Source: CAZOGW01 sp964579415 (GTDB lineage: Bacteria; Actinomycetota; Acidimicrobiia; Spongiisociales; UBA5794). From it: DNA of 19,739 nucleotides. The stretch is taken from the NCBI GenBank assembly GCA_964579415.1, contig CAZOGW010000051.1, positions 1-19,739 on the forward strand. Direction: 5' to 3'. Shown piece after piece: positions 8,301-15,362 of the stretch. The number at the start of each line of letters is the position of its first letter. Positions within the stretch are counted from its first letter, which is position 1. The position numbers were made by a program, and so were the translations under genes. A model generated the notes under the pieces. That model was not told the DNA's origin. It did no database searches and was given only the letters and a program-made list of their open reading frames with translations.

Positions 8301-8404
8301 GGGGGCTCGGTCAGCGTGGCGTCGGCGGGACCTCCGATGAGGTCTGCTGCGAGCGCATTGACCACCTGCCGGCGGAACTCGTACCACGGGTCCAGGTCAG
8401 CCAT
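5303..8404 (-). CDS. drmA: DrmA, DISARM-like SF2 helicase
   Basis: This 1033-residue protein is a superfamily 2 helicase of the DrmA/YprA-related group, the motor of DISARM-type defence. An N-terminal region of about 390 residues without familiar motifs precedes the helicase core. Walker A is FPTGGGKTE with Lys415; the Walker B box is the non-standard DELH (610-613), within DLIIQDELHLISGP, typical of this group; STATIRRA is motif III. The C-terminal RecA domain carries VGLDVDRLGLMVV and motif VI QSTSRVGRR (840-848), followed by the conserved HFENFGAYHRALYRQVE segment known from DrmA. The ATG at 8404 overlaps the stop of the UvrD-like gene by eight bases (ATGGCTGA), and GGAG lies six bases before it. 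Translation is therefore probably coupled to the upstream gene and to drmB. Unusual helicase partners and the absence of drmC distinguish this operon from canonical DISARM. Confidence 0.92.
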   Translation of the reverse strand: MADLDPWYEFRRQVVNALAADLIGGPADATLTEPPLDRFAVGILHPQSGERLDEAFDEEESADAQGVGDAAWDPAVALARMRYPSTAGLTFAVEIGRTAEVVATVTGARYREVQDPNEDSSRPGGSWERVEARPAPVTLATSKVGTRRVPLAEGLELYVVVRRPVDGVSAITVVLVNSLVVPAGRQKDPFCWFQPTLSLRVSDGGFLARRLDDDTGIEDADLASYALLFRDVEDLAVGHGCAVEWDAERPVTELRTTFLPSHDVRLAEPSGGSGLAFPMSNLAEQDSQELLGELVDDYRAWISDRRAEVSALPPKLRATAELHVREAHEAARRIEAGIAVLRADNDAARAFRLMNRAMKLQRDRQDKQRGVEPGEQTWRPFQLAFILLNLEGLTDPQSPDRELADLLWFPTGGGKTEAYLGLIGYTIMLRRISNAEDGGVSVIMRYTLRLLTVQQFERAAGLVCALESIRKQELAATRPISLGLWVGQGATPNTVKDAKAGIRALDLGQATDKGNPMQLLRCPACGTPLSSSEYTFRARPERMIVRCADASCEYGLGLPVHLVDEDVYRERPSLVIGTVDKFAMMAWRQDVATLFSRDGRNSPPDLIIQDELHLISGPLGTMVGLYEAAVDAASTGAARPKIVASTATIRRASAQVRAVFDREARQFPPSGLVSTDSYFSVEASPQDKGTRRYVGVMAPSVSHTTLLVRTYAAVLQAAKDLPADDEVRDPYWTLLGYFNSLRVLGGAYMQVLDDVPMRLKLVAGRQGTDPRELGEPGELTSRVHSSEIPYELAKLERAFPDDEAPDVVLATNMISVGLDVDRLGLMVVMGQPQATAEYIQSTSRVGRRHPGLVFVLYNAARSRDLSHFENFGAYHRALYRQVEATGATPFAARARDRGLHGVLVSLLRLLVLGLAGDRDAAKLANHRTEVDAVVDAFLGRVRRIAPEEVAQTQRQVDRLRELWREAAIPGDLKYAGWIASRGHLLTPADQVLKHETMAFPVGTPAWPTMQSLRDVDATTGLYLMRPKGAAKDE

Positions 8405-10127
8405 CCCTCACTCCGTTCCATTGCAACGCACCCAGGCCACTGACGCGCACGCCCAGCCGAAATCGAGGACCAGTGCCGACGAAGGGTGGGATGACCGTCG
8501 CGAGCGAGTCCACCCCTAGCCCCGAGATGTCCGGCCACGGCCGACCCGACTTCCGCGGCCCTCCGAGGCGCCTGGCAAGGATCTCTCCGAACGCCTGCGT
8601 GGTGCGGCCGAACGTAGTCCCATCCGCGCTCAGTTCGAAGACCGGAGTCTCCATCGTGGAGAACCGTTTGCTCACCCGGGCGACGACGTGGTCACCCGTG
8701 CGCGAAAGGGTCAAGCCTTCGGGTGCCCACGCCGGGTCCACGTCGACCCCGCGCACCTCGAAAGCCTTCGTCATCCACTTCTGATGACCACCCAACACCC
8801 ACCGGTCAGTCGTCTGGTCTCGGAACAGGGGTTTCGGCAGCTCGACCGTCGCGCCGACGATCCGCTGGCGCGCCCGGGTGAGGCTGACGTAGGCAACCGC
8901 GGCCTGCTCCTGCGTCGCGCCTGCTGGAAGGAAGCCGTTCTTGTTGACCAGGACGACGTGGTCGAACTCGAGACCCTTGGCGCGGTGGACGGTCGAGACG
9001 ACCAGATCGCCGTCCCCTCCGCGAAGCTCAGACGGCACCACGCCGCCGGCCAGCTTGGATGCGAGTCTGGCGAGGTCCAACCGCTTCGGGGCGCGGTAGT
9101 CCCGCTCGATCGACTTCAGGGTCCGCCAGGCCTCTTCGGGTCCGCTGGGTGCCCGCTCGAGCAGCGGCATGGCGGTCTCCTTCGTGACATTGGTGCCTTG
9201 GAGGCCTCCGAGGCTCTGTGCGATCCAGGGAACAAGCGGGAGCTCCTCGGCCTTCGCCCGCAGCAGCACGGGCACTCCTGCCACCCGTAGGAGGTCGGCT
9301 ACCACCAGTGCCTCGCCGTTCGTCTGGCAGAGCACGGCGGTGGTCCCCTGCCAGCGTTTGATCGCGCGTGCGATGCCGTGCAGCTCGCCGTATCCGTCAA
9401 CGCCGGCGATGAATGTCCGAACCTCTTTGACCCGCGCCTCCCCGGTCAGGTCGCTGCGCCCCAGGGCAGTCAACTTGCGAGTGTCGGGGGTTGAGGCGCG
9501 GTACTGCCCTCGCAGTCGGGATGTCCGGACCGGGCCTAGTGATTCGGCCTTGACCAGGAGGTCGTGTGACGTCATGCCTCCAGGCTCGTCGCGAAGCTGG
9601 AAGTCGTAGATCGCCTGGTGCGGGTCACCCAGCAGCGTGAAGCCGCCGTCCGCGGGCAGCCGCTCCAGAAGGTCCAGCACCAGCCTGGCCCGACGGCCCA
9701 CCACGTCTTGCACCTCGTCCACGACGATGTGCTTGGTGGCCTCGAGAGCGATGCATGGCCCGTTGTCGTGCAATTGCTGGATCGCCAGATCCACCCGGTG
9801 GTCGAAGCTCCACGCTTCCCATCCGGCCACGCCGGACTCGCTCAGGACCAGGGAGGCAACACCGTCGATGGTGCGTATGGGCAACCCGGCAACCTGCACC
9901 CGGTCGGCTGCCCGGCGTCGAAGGGCGTCCACGGCAGCCCGGGAGAAGCTGATGACGAGCAGCTCGTCGTACGGGTCGAGGCCCTGCTCCTCCACGAGGT
10001 GCGCGTTCCGCGCGGCCACGACCTCGGTCTTCCCCGAGCCAGGCGGCGCGAGGACGATGCGGCGGTCGGCCGCATCGGCCCGAGCGACCTCCGCCTGTTC
10101 GGGGTCGAGTTGCCCCGCGTCAGGCAT
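8397..10127 (-). CDS. compact UvrD-like SF1 helicase of the DISARM-like operon
   Basis: This 576-residue protein is a superfamily 1 helicase with the UvrD/PcrA motif order: Q motif LDPEQAEVA (7-15), Walker A APPGSGKT (27-34), motif Ia VISFSRAA, motif II VVDEVQD (135-141), motif III LLGDPHQAIYDF (165-176), motif V STVHRAKGLEFDHVVLV (378-394) and motif VI YVSLTRARQR (413-422). It is shorter than typical UvrD (about 720), so the accessory 1B/2B insertions must be reduced. About 130 residues after position 440 match nothing I know. I chose the ATG at 10127 because it gives an eight-base overlap (ATGCCTGA) with the preceding gene, as at the two downstream junctions; an in-frame ATG at 10160 would add 11 residues. 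Its role is inferred from context: unwinding or remodelling DNA together with DrmA/DrmB and the large ATPase-helicase. Confidence 0.88.
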   Translation of the reverse strand: MPDAGQLDPEQAEVARADAADRRIVLAPPGSGKTEVVAARNAHLVEEQGLDPYDELLVISFSRAAVDALRRRAADRVQVAGLPIRTIDGVASLVLSESGVAGWEAWSFDHRVDLAIQQLHDNGPCIALEATKHIVVDEVQDVVGRRARLVLDLLERLPADGGFTLLGDPHQAIYDFQLRDEPGGMTSHDLLVKAESLGPVRTSRLRGQYRASTPDTRKLTALGRSDLTGEARVKEVRTFIAGVDGYGELHGIARAIKRWQGTTAVLCQTNGEALVVADLLRVAGVPVLLRAKAEELPLVPWIAQSLGGLQGTNVTKETAMPLLERAPSGPEEAWRTLKSIERDYRAPKRLDLARLASKLAGGVVPSELRGGDGDLVVSTVHRAKGLEFDHVVLVNKNGFLPAGATQEQAAVAYVSLTRARQRIVGATVELPKPLFRDQTTDRWVLGGHQKWMTKAFEVRGVDVDPAWAPEGLTLSRTGDHVVARVSKRFSTMETPVFELSADGTTFGRTTQAFGEILARRLGGPRKSGRPWPDISGLGVDSLATVIPPFVGTGPRFRLGVRVSGLGALQWNGVRDG

Positions 10128-13100
10128 CGCGGTCGTCGCTCCAAAGCGGCTCGAACTCACGGAACGAAAGAAGCTCGCCGAACTGGTTGAACGTGTCTTC
10201 GATGTTCACGATGAGGACTTCTTCCGACCCGCCGTTGAGGGGCCCCCGCAGACCACGGCCGATCATCTGCTGGTAGACGTTCGGGGAGAACGTCGGCCGC
10301 GTGACGTAGACGGCCCGAACCTTGGGCGCATCGAACCCCTGCGTGAACACGCTGTGGTTCGTGATGACTCGGATCCTGCCTGCCTTGAAGTCCTCTACGT
10401 AATGGCGACGGATGCGGCTGTCCGTGTTGCCGGAGATCGCAACGGCCGGGACGCCCTCGTAGGTGAGGAGGGCCGCCAAGACATTGGCGTTGTCGATAGA
10501 GGTCGCGAACAGCAGCACCGTGTGGTCCTCCGGAAGCTTCCTGATGTCCTCCACGATCCGTCGATTGCGGCCCTCGTTACGCGCCAGGGCGTCAGCCACA
10601 GAAGCCGGAAGGCGCCGCATCCTCTCGATCTCGGCAGCCTGCTCCGAAGTGAGCCGGACGTCGACACCGGTGAGCAGGTGATGCTTGACGCGCGCCAGTA
10701 CCCGGCGTTCCTGAAGCTCGACGTATGGGTCGTCGGCGGTGAAGGCCCCGATGTCCAGGCGGTTTCGGTCGTATCGTGCTGCCAGACGCTCGGTCTCCTC
10801 CTTGCTCGTCCCTCGGAACGGTGTCGCGGTGAGGCCGAGGAGCGGGCGGTGGTGTCGGCGAGACCTTCCACGGCCCATCCAGTCGAGAACCTCGGTGTAG
10901 GAAGTCCCAATGGACGTGTGGGCCTCGTCGACGACGACGACCGTAGGCTCCTGCAACCAGTCGTAGTTGTCCGTGGTTCGGCCGACAATCGATCTGAGTT
11001 TGTCTATCGTCGCGACCACGACCTGGTAGCCCTCGGTGACCTCGTCGACCTCGTTGGATGCCCATAGTCGGCCGATCGTCAAGGTGTCGCTGGGTCCGCA
11101 GGCCCGCCAGATGTACGCCCAGGCCTCAACTGCCTGCTCGCACAGCTCGTCGCTCTGAGCGATCCAGACGACCGGCCCTTGCAGGTCACCGTCGCGCATT
11201 CCCTCGACGAGAGCCTGGACCGCAACGCGCGTCTTGCCGGCGCCCGTGGGCAGGGACACCATCGCGCGCGATATTCCGGCTCCCGCAACCAGCCCCCTTA
11301 CCCCGTCAGTGACGATCCGTTGGAAATCGTGCAGAGGCGGCAGCTCAGCTGGTCCCTCGACCGGAAAGACGGCGTCCCGGGAGTCGGCTCCGAAGCCTGC
11401 GTATTCCGTGGGGAATCCAAGATCAGCGACGAACCGTCGGGCCGCCCGCCGCCCAGCCCACTGGTGGGGCGGCTCGAGGCCGAGCTGTCCAAGGGCCTCC
11501 TTGAAGTACTGCAGAGTGGTCACGCCGTGGACGGATCGCACGAGCGCCGCCAACTCCATCGTGTCCAAGCCCCGACCGATTCGGGCCTCGATGCTGGCCA
11601 GCGCCAGCGCGGGCACCGCGCGCCGGAGCCGATCCTCCGCGATGAGGATGCCGAGCCGCTCGTCATCGGTCTCGGCGTTGCGGACTTTGGCTACGAGGGC
11701 GTCGACCTCCTCGGCCCGCATCTCGTCGAGGATCCGACGGATCTCGTCCGGGTCGAGGCCGAGTTCGAGTGCTTCCGAGACCGAGCGAAGGATCGCCTCT
11801 GGTTCGGAAGCGCGGACGAAGATGGTTCGTTCGTCACGCGAATGTCCGACTGGACGGGCTTGCTGTCCCTCGGGGGTGGCGTAGACGAGGTTGATGGCGC
11901 GGCAAGGCTGCAGGAGCAAGTCGAACTCCTCGGGGTTGAGGTAGACCCTCAACTTGGGGAACTGGTCGACCAGGTACTGGGCCTCGCCGGCTGGCTCCGG
12001 ACGGATCTCCCGTTCCAGTAGGCGCCTGCCCTCGACCAAACCCCAGCGCTCGATGAGCCGGGTTGCATCCTCGGGATCTAAGACGAGCAAGGAGGGTTGT
12101 GCTTGATCCAGGAGCGCGTGGTAGGTCTCCTCATCGGTAGCGACGGCAACCCTCGACGGTGGCACGAGTCGATTGTCACGCCCTGAGAAGGCCCTCAGCT
12201 GGGAAGGCGCGCTCCGGTAGTGCACAGCCCAGGCGTACGCGCGGGCGACGCGCTGCGGATCGGACCACTGAGCCGCCGCGTGGACCAATTCGTTCCATGT
12301 ATGGGCTGGCAGGTCGCTCACCGAGGTCGGGATGTTCAATGCTTCGACGTCGGACTCCCCTAGGCGGACCACGGGCAACACCTGAAGATCAAGCTCGTCG
12401 GCGAGCTCCCCATCGGCGGGACTCAATGCCGCGAGCGGCGGCATCGGACCGATTGGGGTGTCAACCCGGCCGTGCTTCCTGAGCCAAAAGTGGACCGCGT
12501 TCGTCGCCCGCTTCCTGCCGTACGCGCCTTGAGTTTTGTGCGAAATGGTGACTTTGACCCCGGAAGTCCGAAGTAGAACGTGGCGGGTGAGCGCCACTCT
12601 CGCGTCGGCGCTGAGCTGCGGCAGGGGCTGTAGCGGCCACGGTGTCGGCCCGTGCTCCACCGAGACCGACTCCATCTGTGGCTTCGAGCCGGAGGCACCC
12701 TTGATGAAGAGCTGCTTTAGCTCGGTGGTGTAGTCAACAAGCCATGGCTCGCGCGGCGGATCGTTACGCAAGGTGGGCTCGGCTACCGCTCCCACCTCTG
12801 AGAGCGTCTCCAGGTCATCCCTGTGGAAGATTCTGTCCACGCAATACTCAGCGTCTGCCTGACTGGACTCGCCGACGACCGTTCCGGGGAGATAGGCCAT
12901 CCCGATGCCGACGAACTTGCCCGCCCGCGTTCGGACACGAAGGCTCGTCAGAGGTCGACCGAGTTCCTCGTCCACGACCTTGAGGGCGACCTCCTGCGGG
13001 CAGGAACGGATAAGAGCCCAGACCCGCGACCAGTCGAGCTGCTCCGATCGCTTGCCCTTTAGCAATGCGCGGAGCTCGCCCGCCCGGTCCAGGATCGTGA

Positions 13101-14883
13101 CGCCCATCCGCCCGAGCGCGTCACGCACGGAAGGAAGGTTTGCCAGTCCAGAGTGGATGTAACTGTAGTCCGGGTTGTCGTTCGCTGACGCCCGAACAAA
13201 GACTCGGCCAGTAACGAACTTGGCAAGCGATTCGTTCTCCAGCAATACGACCTTCGCGTCACGGAGCTCGGCCCGACGGGACGAGTCCGCTTCAGCCAGC
13301 TTGTCTACGAGCACGATCGCCGTCGCGGAGGCTTCCACGGAGGGCAGGCGGACGAGGGCCTCCACCCACTCGCGAACCGAACTTTGGCGCAAAGAGTTGG
13401 CCTGCAGCAGGCGGACGGCCTTGTATCGCCGCTCACGGTTGCCCATTTCCCCGGTTGTGCGCGTGTCAACTCCCTCGTGCACCCATCCCTTGGGAACGGG
13501 GGTAAGAGACTTCCACAGCTGCATCTGATCCGTGTTCAGCTCCTCGGGAAAGAGCTTGAGCGTCTCCGGCCTATGAAGGTTTCCTGCGCTGTCGGGCAGG
13601 CACGCGATCGTCCGCAATGCTGCGAAGACCGGTTCGTTCAACGTGTCGTCTGCCCACCCTCGGGCCTCTTGGCCTCGCCCACGGGACGGGAGGACATCCA
13701 ACATCCCGGCGGGGTCAGCGGGCTCGAGTAGGTCGGGCCAGGCCTTTGCCACCAACTCAGGTAGGACCTGCGTCAGGATCTCCTGATTGAATGACCCCTC
13801 GAGCATGCGCAGCCGGTCGTCGCTGAGCTTCCACGGCGCATTCACAATGCCCGAGAGTGTCGTCCGATCATCGGTCGGGAAGAACGCCCACAGTCGACCG
13901 TCGGGCGTGCGATTCCTGACCGGCGCCGCCCACCACACGCGGATCTTCTCCCGGTGCGCGAGGTCCCCGGCGTCTATGAGGGCCTCCTTGGAGGGTCGGT
14001 GCTCCTGCGAGTAGACCCGCCACAGGGACTCCTTGCCATCGGCCTCAAGGACTAGCGAGCCATCCCCCCCGCCCTTGAGTCCCAGAGTGCGACGGCTTCC
14101 TTTCACTCGGTCCTCGAGGAGGAACTCGGTCGCCTGGGGGGAAAACAGCAGGAACTCAGGCGGAAAGTCCTCGATGTCCCGTGTGAGGTGGTCGTATCCC
14201 GAGATCAGCGGTACCCGGACGATTGTCGTGGCCCAACCGATGAGCTCCTCAAGGGTTGGGTCAGTCTGCGCCAGGGCGGCCGGATCAAGCGGCCGGGCTA
14301 GGCGCAATACCGGGAAGGACTTGGCATCGGGAACGATCTGCTGGATCTGGTCGTGCGCCCAGGCGCGATCGAACCCAAAACTGCCGGACCTGCTGAGGAT
14401 CTGTGGGTTGTCAGAGATCGCCACGACCGACTTGAAGCCCAAGCCGAAGCGGCCGATCTCGTCCCCTCGCTTCTCAGAGAGGTGCGATGCCATAAGGGAA
14501 ACGACACCCTCCACTGCGATGGGCTTGCCCTGGTTCGCGACATAGAGACAATCGGCCGTGAGAATGACATGGATGCGGCCTTCTGATCCCCGGAGCGCGT
14601 CGGCTCCGTTCTGGACCAGTTCGAAGAGTTGCTTGCGACCGTAGCCACCCTGCGAAGTGCTCGATTCGATGTTGGCGTCCTGACGGACGCGTTTGCCGTC
14701 CGCACGGTAAACCGCAAGGGTTCTCTGGCACTGCGACTCGACTTCTGCGGCGATGTCGCTCTCGACCCCTGCCCACCCGAACACAACGCTCCCCTTCCGA
14801 CCGCTCGTCGCAAGATGCAAGTCAGCGAAAGCCTTCGAAACCGCTTCGGTCAGGCTAGGCGCTCGACGGGACGGATGGACCAT
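10120..14883 (-). CDS. giant HATPase (Hsp90/sacsin-like) - SF2 helicase fusion protein
   Basis: First gene of the DISARM-like operon, 1587 residues. The N-terminus is a GHKL-type ATP-binding domain: the N box ELVQNGADA (88-96; Glu88, Asn92, Asp95), a G1-like segment around VANQGKPI (115-122) and the G2 box GRFGLGFKS (144-152), as in sacsin-type ATPases. The C-terminus is a superfamily 2 helicase: LHDFQ (Q-like motif), Walker A LPTGAGKT (Lys1217), DEAH (1319-1322), LTATP near 1352, and a second RecA domain ending with QMIGRGLRG (about 1539-1547). Roughly 900 residues between them show no motif I recognise. The protein may sense or clamp DNA through the ATPase and translocate or unwind through the helicase; this is inference. 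The ATG at 14883 is the only good start, with GGAGG (14897-14901) a rather long 13 bases upstream. It is not a standard DISARM component and is the most distinctive gene here. Confidence 0.88.
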   Translation of the reverse strand: MVHPSRRAPSLTEAVSKAFADLHLATSGRKGSVVFGWAGVESDIAAEVESQCQRTLAVYRADGKRVRQDANIESSTSQGGYGRKQLFELVQNGADALRGSEGRIHVILTADCLYVANQGKPIAVEGVVSLMASHLSEKRGDEIGRFGLGFKSVVAISDNPQILSRSGSFGFDRAWAHDQIQQIVPDAKSFPVLRLARPLDPAALAQTDPTLEELIGWATTIVRVPLISGYDHLTRDIEDFPPEFLLFSPQATEFLLEDRVKGSRRTLGLKGGGDGSLVLEADGKESLWRVYSQEHRPSKEALIDAGDLAHREKIRVWWAAPVRNRTPDGRLWAFFPTDDRTTLSGIVNAPWKLSDDRLRMLEGSFNQEILTQVLPELVAKAWPDLLEPADPAGMLDVLPSRGRGQEARGWADDTLNEPVFAALRTIACLPDSAGNLHRPETLKLFPEELNTDQMQLWKSLTPVPKGWVHEGVDTRTTGEMGNRERRYKAVRLLQANSLRQSSVREWVEALVRLPSVEASATAIVLVDKLAEADSSRRAELRDAKVVLLENESLAKFVTGRVFVRASANDNPDYSYIHSGLANLPSVRDALGRMGVTILDRAGELRALLKGKRSEQLDWSRVWALIRSCPQEVALKVVDEELGRPLTSLRVRTRAGKFVGIGMAYLPGTVVGESSQADAEYCVDRIFHRDDLETLSEVGAVAEPTLRNDPPREPWLVDYTTELKQLFIKGASGSKPQMESVSVEHGPTPWPLQPLPQLSADARVALTRHVLLRTSGVKVTISHKTQGAYGRKRATNAVHFWLRKHGRVDTPIGPMPPLAALSPADGELADELDLQVLPVVRLGESDVEALNIPTSVSDLPAHTWNELVHAAAQWSDPQRVARAYAWAVHYRSAPSQLRAFSGRDNRLVPPSRVAVATDEETYHALLDQAQPSLLVLDPEDATRLIERWGLVEGRRLLEREIRPEPAGEAQYLVDQFPKLRVYLNPEEFDLLLQPCRAINLVYATPEGQQARPVGHSRDERTIFVRASEPEAILRSVSEALELGLDPDEIRRILDEMRAEEVDALVAKVRNAETDDERLGILIAEDRLRRAVPALALASIEARIGRGLDTMELAALVRSVHGVTTLQYFKEALGQLGLEPPHQWAGRRAARRFVADLGFPTEYAGFGADSRDAVFPVEGPAELPPLHDFQRIVTDGVRGLVAGAGISRAMVSLPTGAGKTRVAVQALVEGMRDGDLQGPVVWIAQSDELCEQAVEAWAYIWRACGPSDTLTIGRLWASNEVDEVTEGYQVVVATIDKLRSIVGRTTDNYDWLQEPTVVVVDEAHTSIGTSYTEVLDWMGRGRSRRHHRPLLGLTATPFRGTSKEETERLAARYDRNRLDIGAFTADDPYVELQERRVLARVKHHLLTGVDVRLTSEQAAEIERMRRLPASVADALARNEGRNRRIVEDIRKLPEDHTVLLFATSIDNANVLAALLTYEGVPAVAISGNTDSRIRRHYVEDFKAGRIRVITNHSVFTQGFDAPKVRAVYVTRPTFSPNVYQQMIGRGLRGPLNGGSEEVLIVNIEDTFNQFGELLSFREFEPLWSDDRDA

Positions 14884-15004
14884 CGCCCGAGGATGGCCTC
14901 CAACCGGGGGTCTTCAGGCCTGACACGAGCAGCCCACCGATCCCGAGGCAGATGAGCTCACCGAACTCCGGGACGGCCGCGCGCGGGCGTGAGCGATCCC
15001 CTCA

Positions 15005-15022
15005 CCGACGAAGGAGCGTCGG
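15005..15022. promoter_or_regulatory. hairpin in the operon leader
   Basis: CCGACG (15005-15010) and CGTCGG (15017-15022) form a six-base stem around the loop AAGGAG. It lies about 120 bases upstream of the ATG of the large ATPase-helicase and would be in its mRNA leader if transcription starts further upstream. It could be an attenuator, an operator or chance in GC-rich DNA. Confidence 0.25.
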
Positions 15023-15239
15023 GGTGGCCGGAGCTAGCGAGGACAGCCGTTGGTGGGCATGGCCTGGAATGCCGGGGTCCCGAGCCCACGCCGGAGAGAC
15101 TCCAAGGCGCTGACGCGGCAACCTCCGTCCCTCGACACTGACCGGCTGCCTGCTCGAGTTCGAGCCCGCCTTGGAGGTCGACGCTCGCCCGCTCCATGGC
15201 CCAGCCATGGGTGGCCTGATCGACACGGCGACGATCGAG

Positions 15240-15253
15240 TGCGAGATCTCGCA
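15240..15253. promoter_or_regulatory. perfect 14-base palindrome, candidate operator
   Basis: TGCGAGATCTCGCA is its own reverse complement over all 14 bases. It sits in the non-coding stretch upstream of the four-gene defence operon, the right kind of place for a dimeric repressor site. No regulator gene is visible in the window, so any binding protein would be encoded elsewhere. Confidence 0.35.
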
Positions 15254-15280
15254 GTGGGCTGGGCCGGGCGGAATCGACGT

Positions 15281-15290
15281 GTGTCGACAC
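15281..15290. promoter_or_regulatory. 10-base palindrome near the candidate operator
   Basis: GTGTCGACAC is perfectly palindromic and lies 27 bases from the 14-base palindrome. A third short palindrome, CCACGTGG (15301-15308), follows. Clustering of three self-complementary sites within 70 non-coding bases is suggestive, but each alone is common in high-GC DNA. Confidence 0.25.
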
Positions 15291-15362
15291 GGGTGCCACG
15301 CCACGTGGTCACATGGGTGGGCAGGCGGCCACATCGTTTGGGCCTCAGCTCGTGGTGGCCGG

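Larger units (their letters stand above)
14884..15362. promoter_or_regulatory. gene-poor leader region of the defence operon with palindromes
   Basis: This 479-base stretch lies between the HNH gene and the four-gene operon, both on the minus strand. Several open frames cross it on each strand, but their products are low-complexity Arg/Pro/Ser-rich sequences without family features, so I call no gene. It should contain the operon promoter and leader. I see a 14-base palindrome (15240-15253), a 10-base palindrome (15281-15290), an 8-base palindrome CCACGTGG (15301-15308) and a hairpin close to the operon (15005-15022). No clear -10/-35 pair was found. Confidence 0.4.

Noticed and set aside
6878..8443. 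521-residue open frame on the plus strand
   Set aside because: It is antisense to drmA; its product is repetitive in Arg, Gly and His without family features, while the minus strand encodes clear helicase motifs.
10128..10160. Earlier ATG for the UvrD-like helicase
   Set aside because: It would give a 41-base overlap, whereas the ATG at 10127 reproduces the 8-base overlap seen at the other two junctions and starts just before the Q motif.
9637..11067. 476-residue open frame on the plus strand
   Set aside because: It is antisense to the UvrD-like gene and the helicase end of the large gene; the opposite strand carries motif-complete proteins, so this is a high-GC shadow.
15181..15215. Two CCATGG hexamers as an inverted-repeat element end
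   Set aside because: Each is an isolated six-base palindrome; the pair does not form a longer matched inverted repeat, and no transposase is nearby.
14958..15299. 113-residue minus-strand frame in the operon leader
   Set aside because: No ribosome-binding site, low-complexity product and several competing frames; more likely non-coding regulatory DNA.
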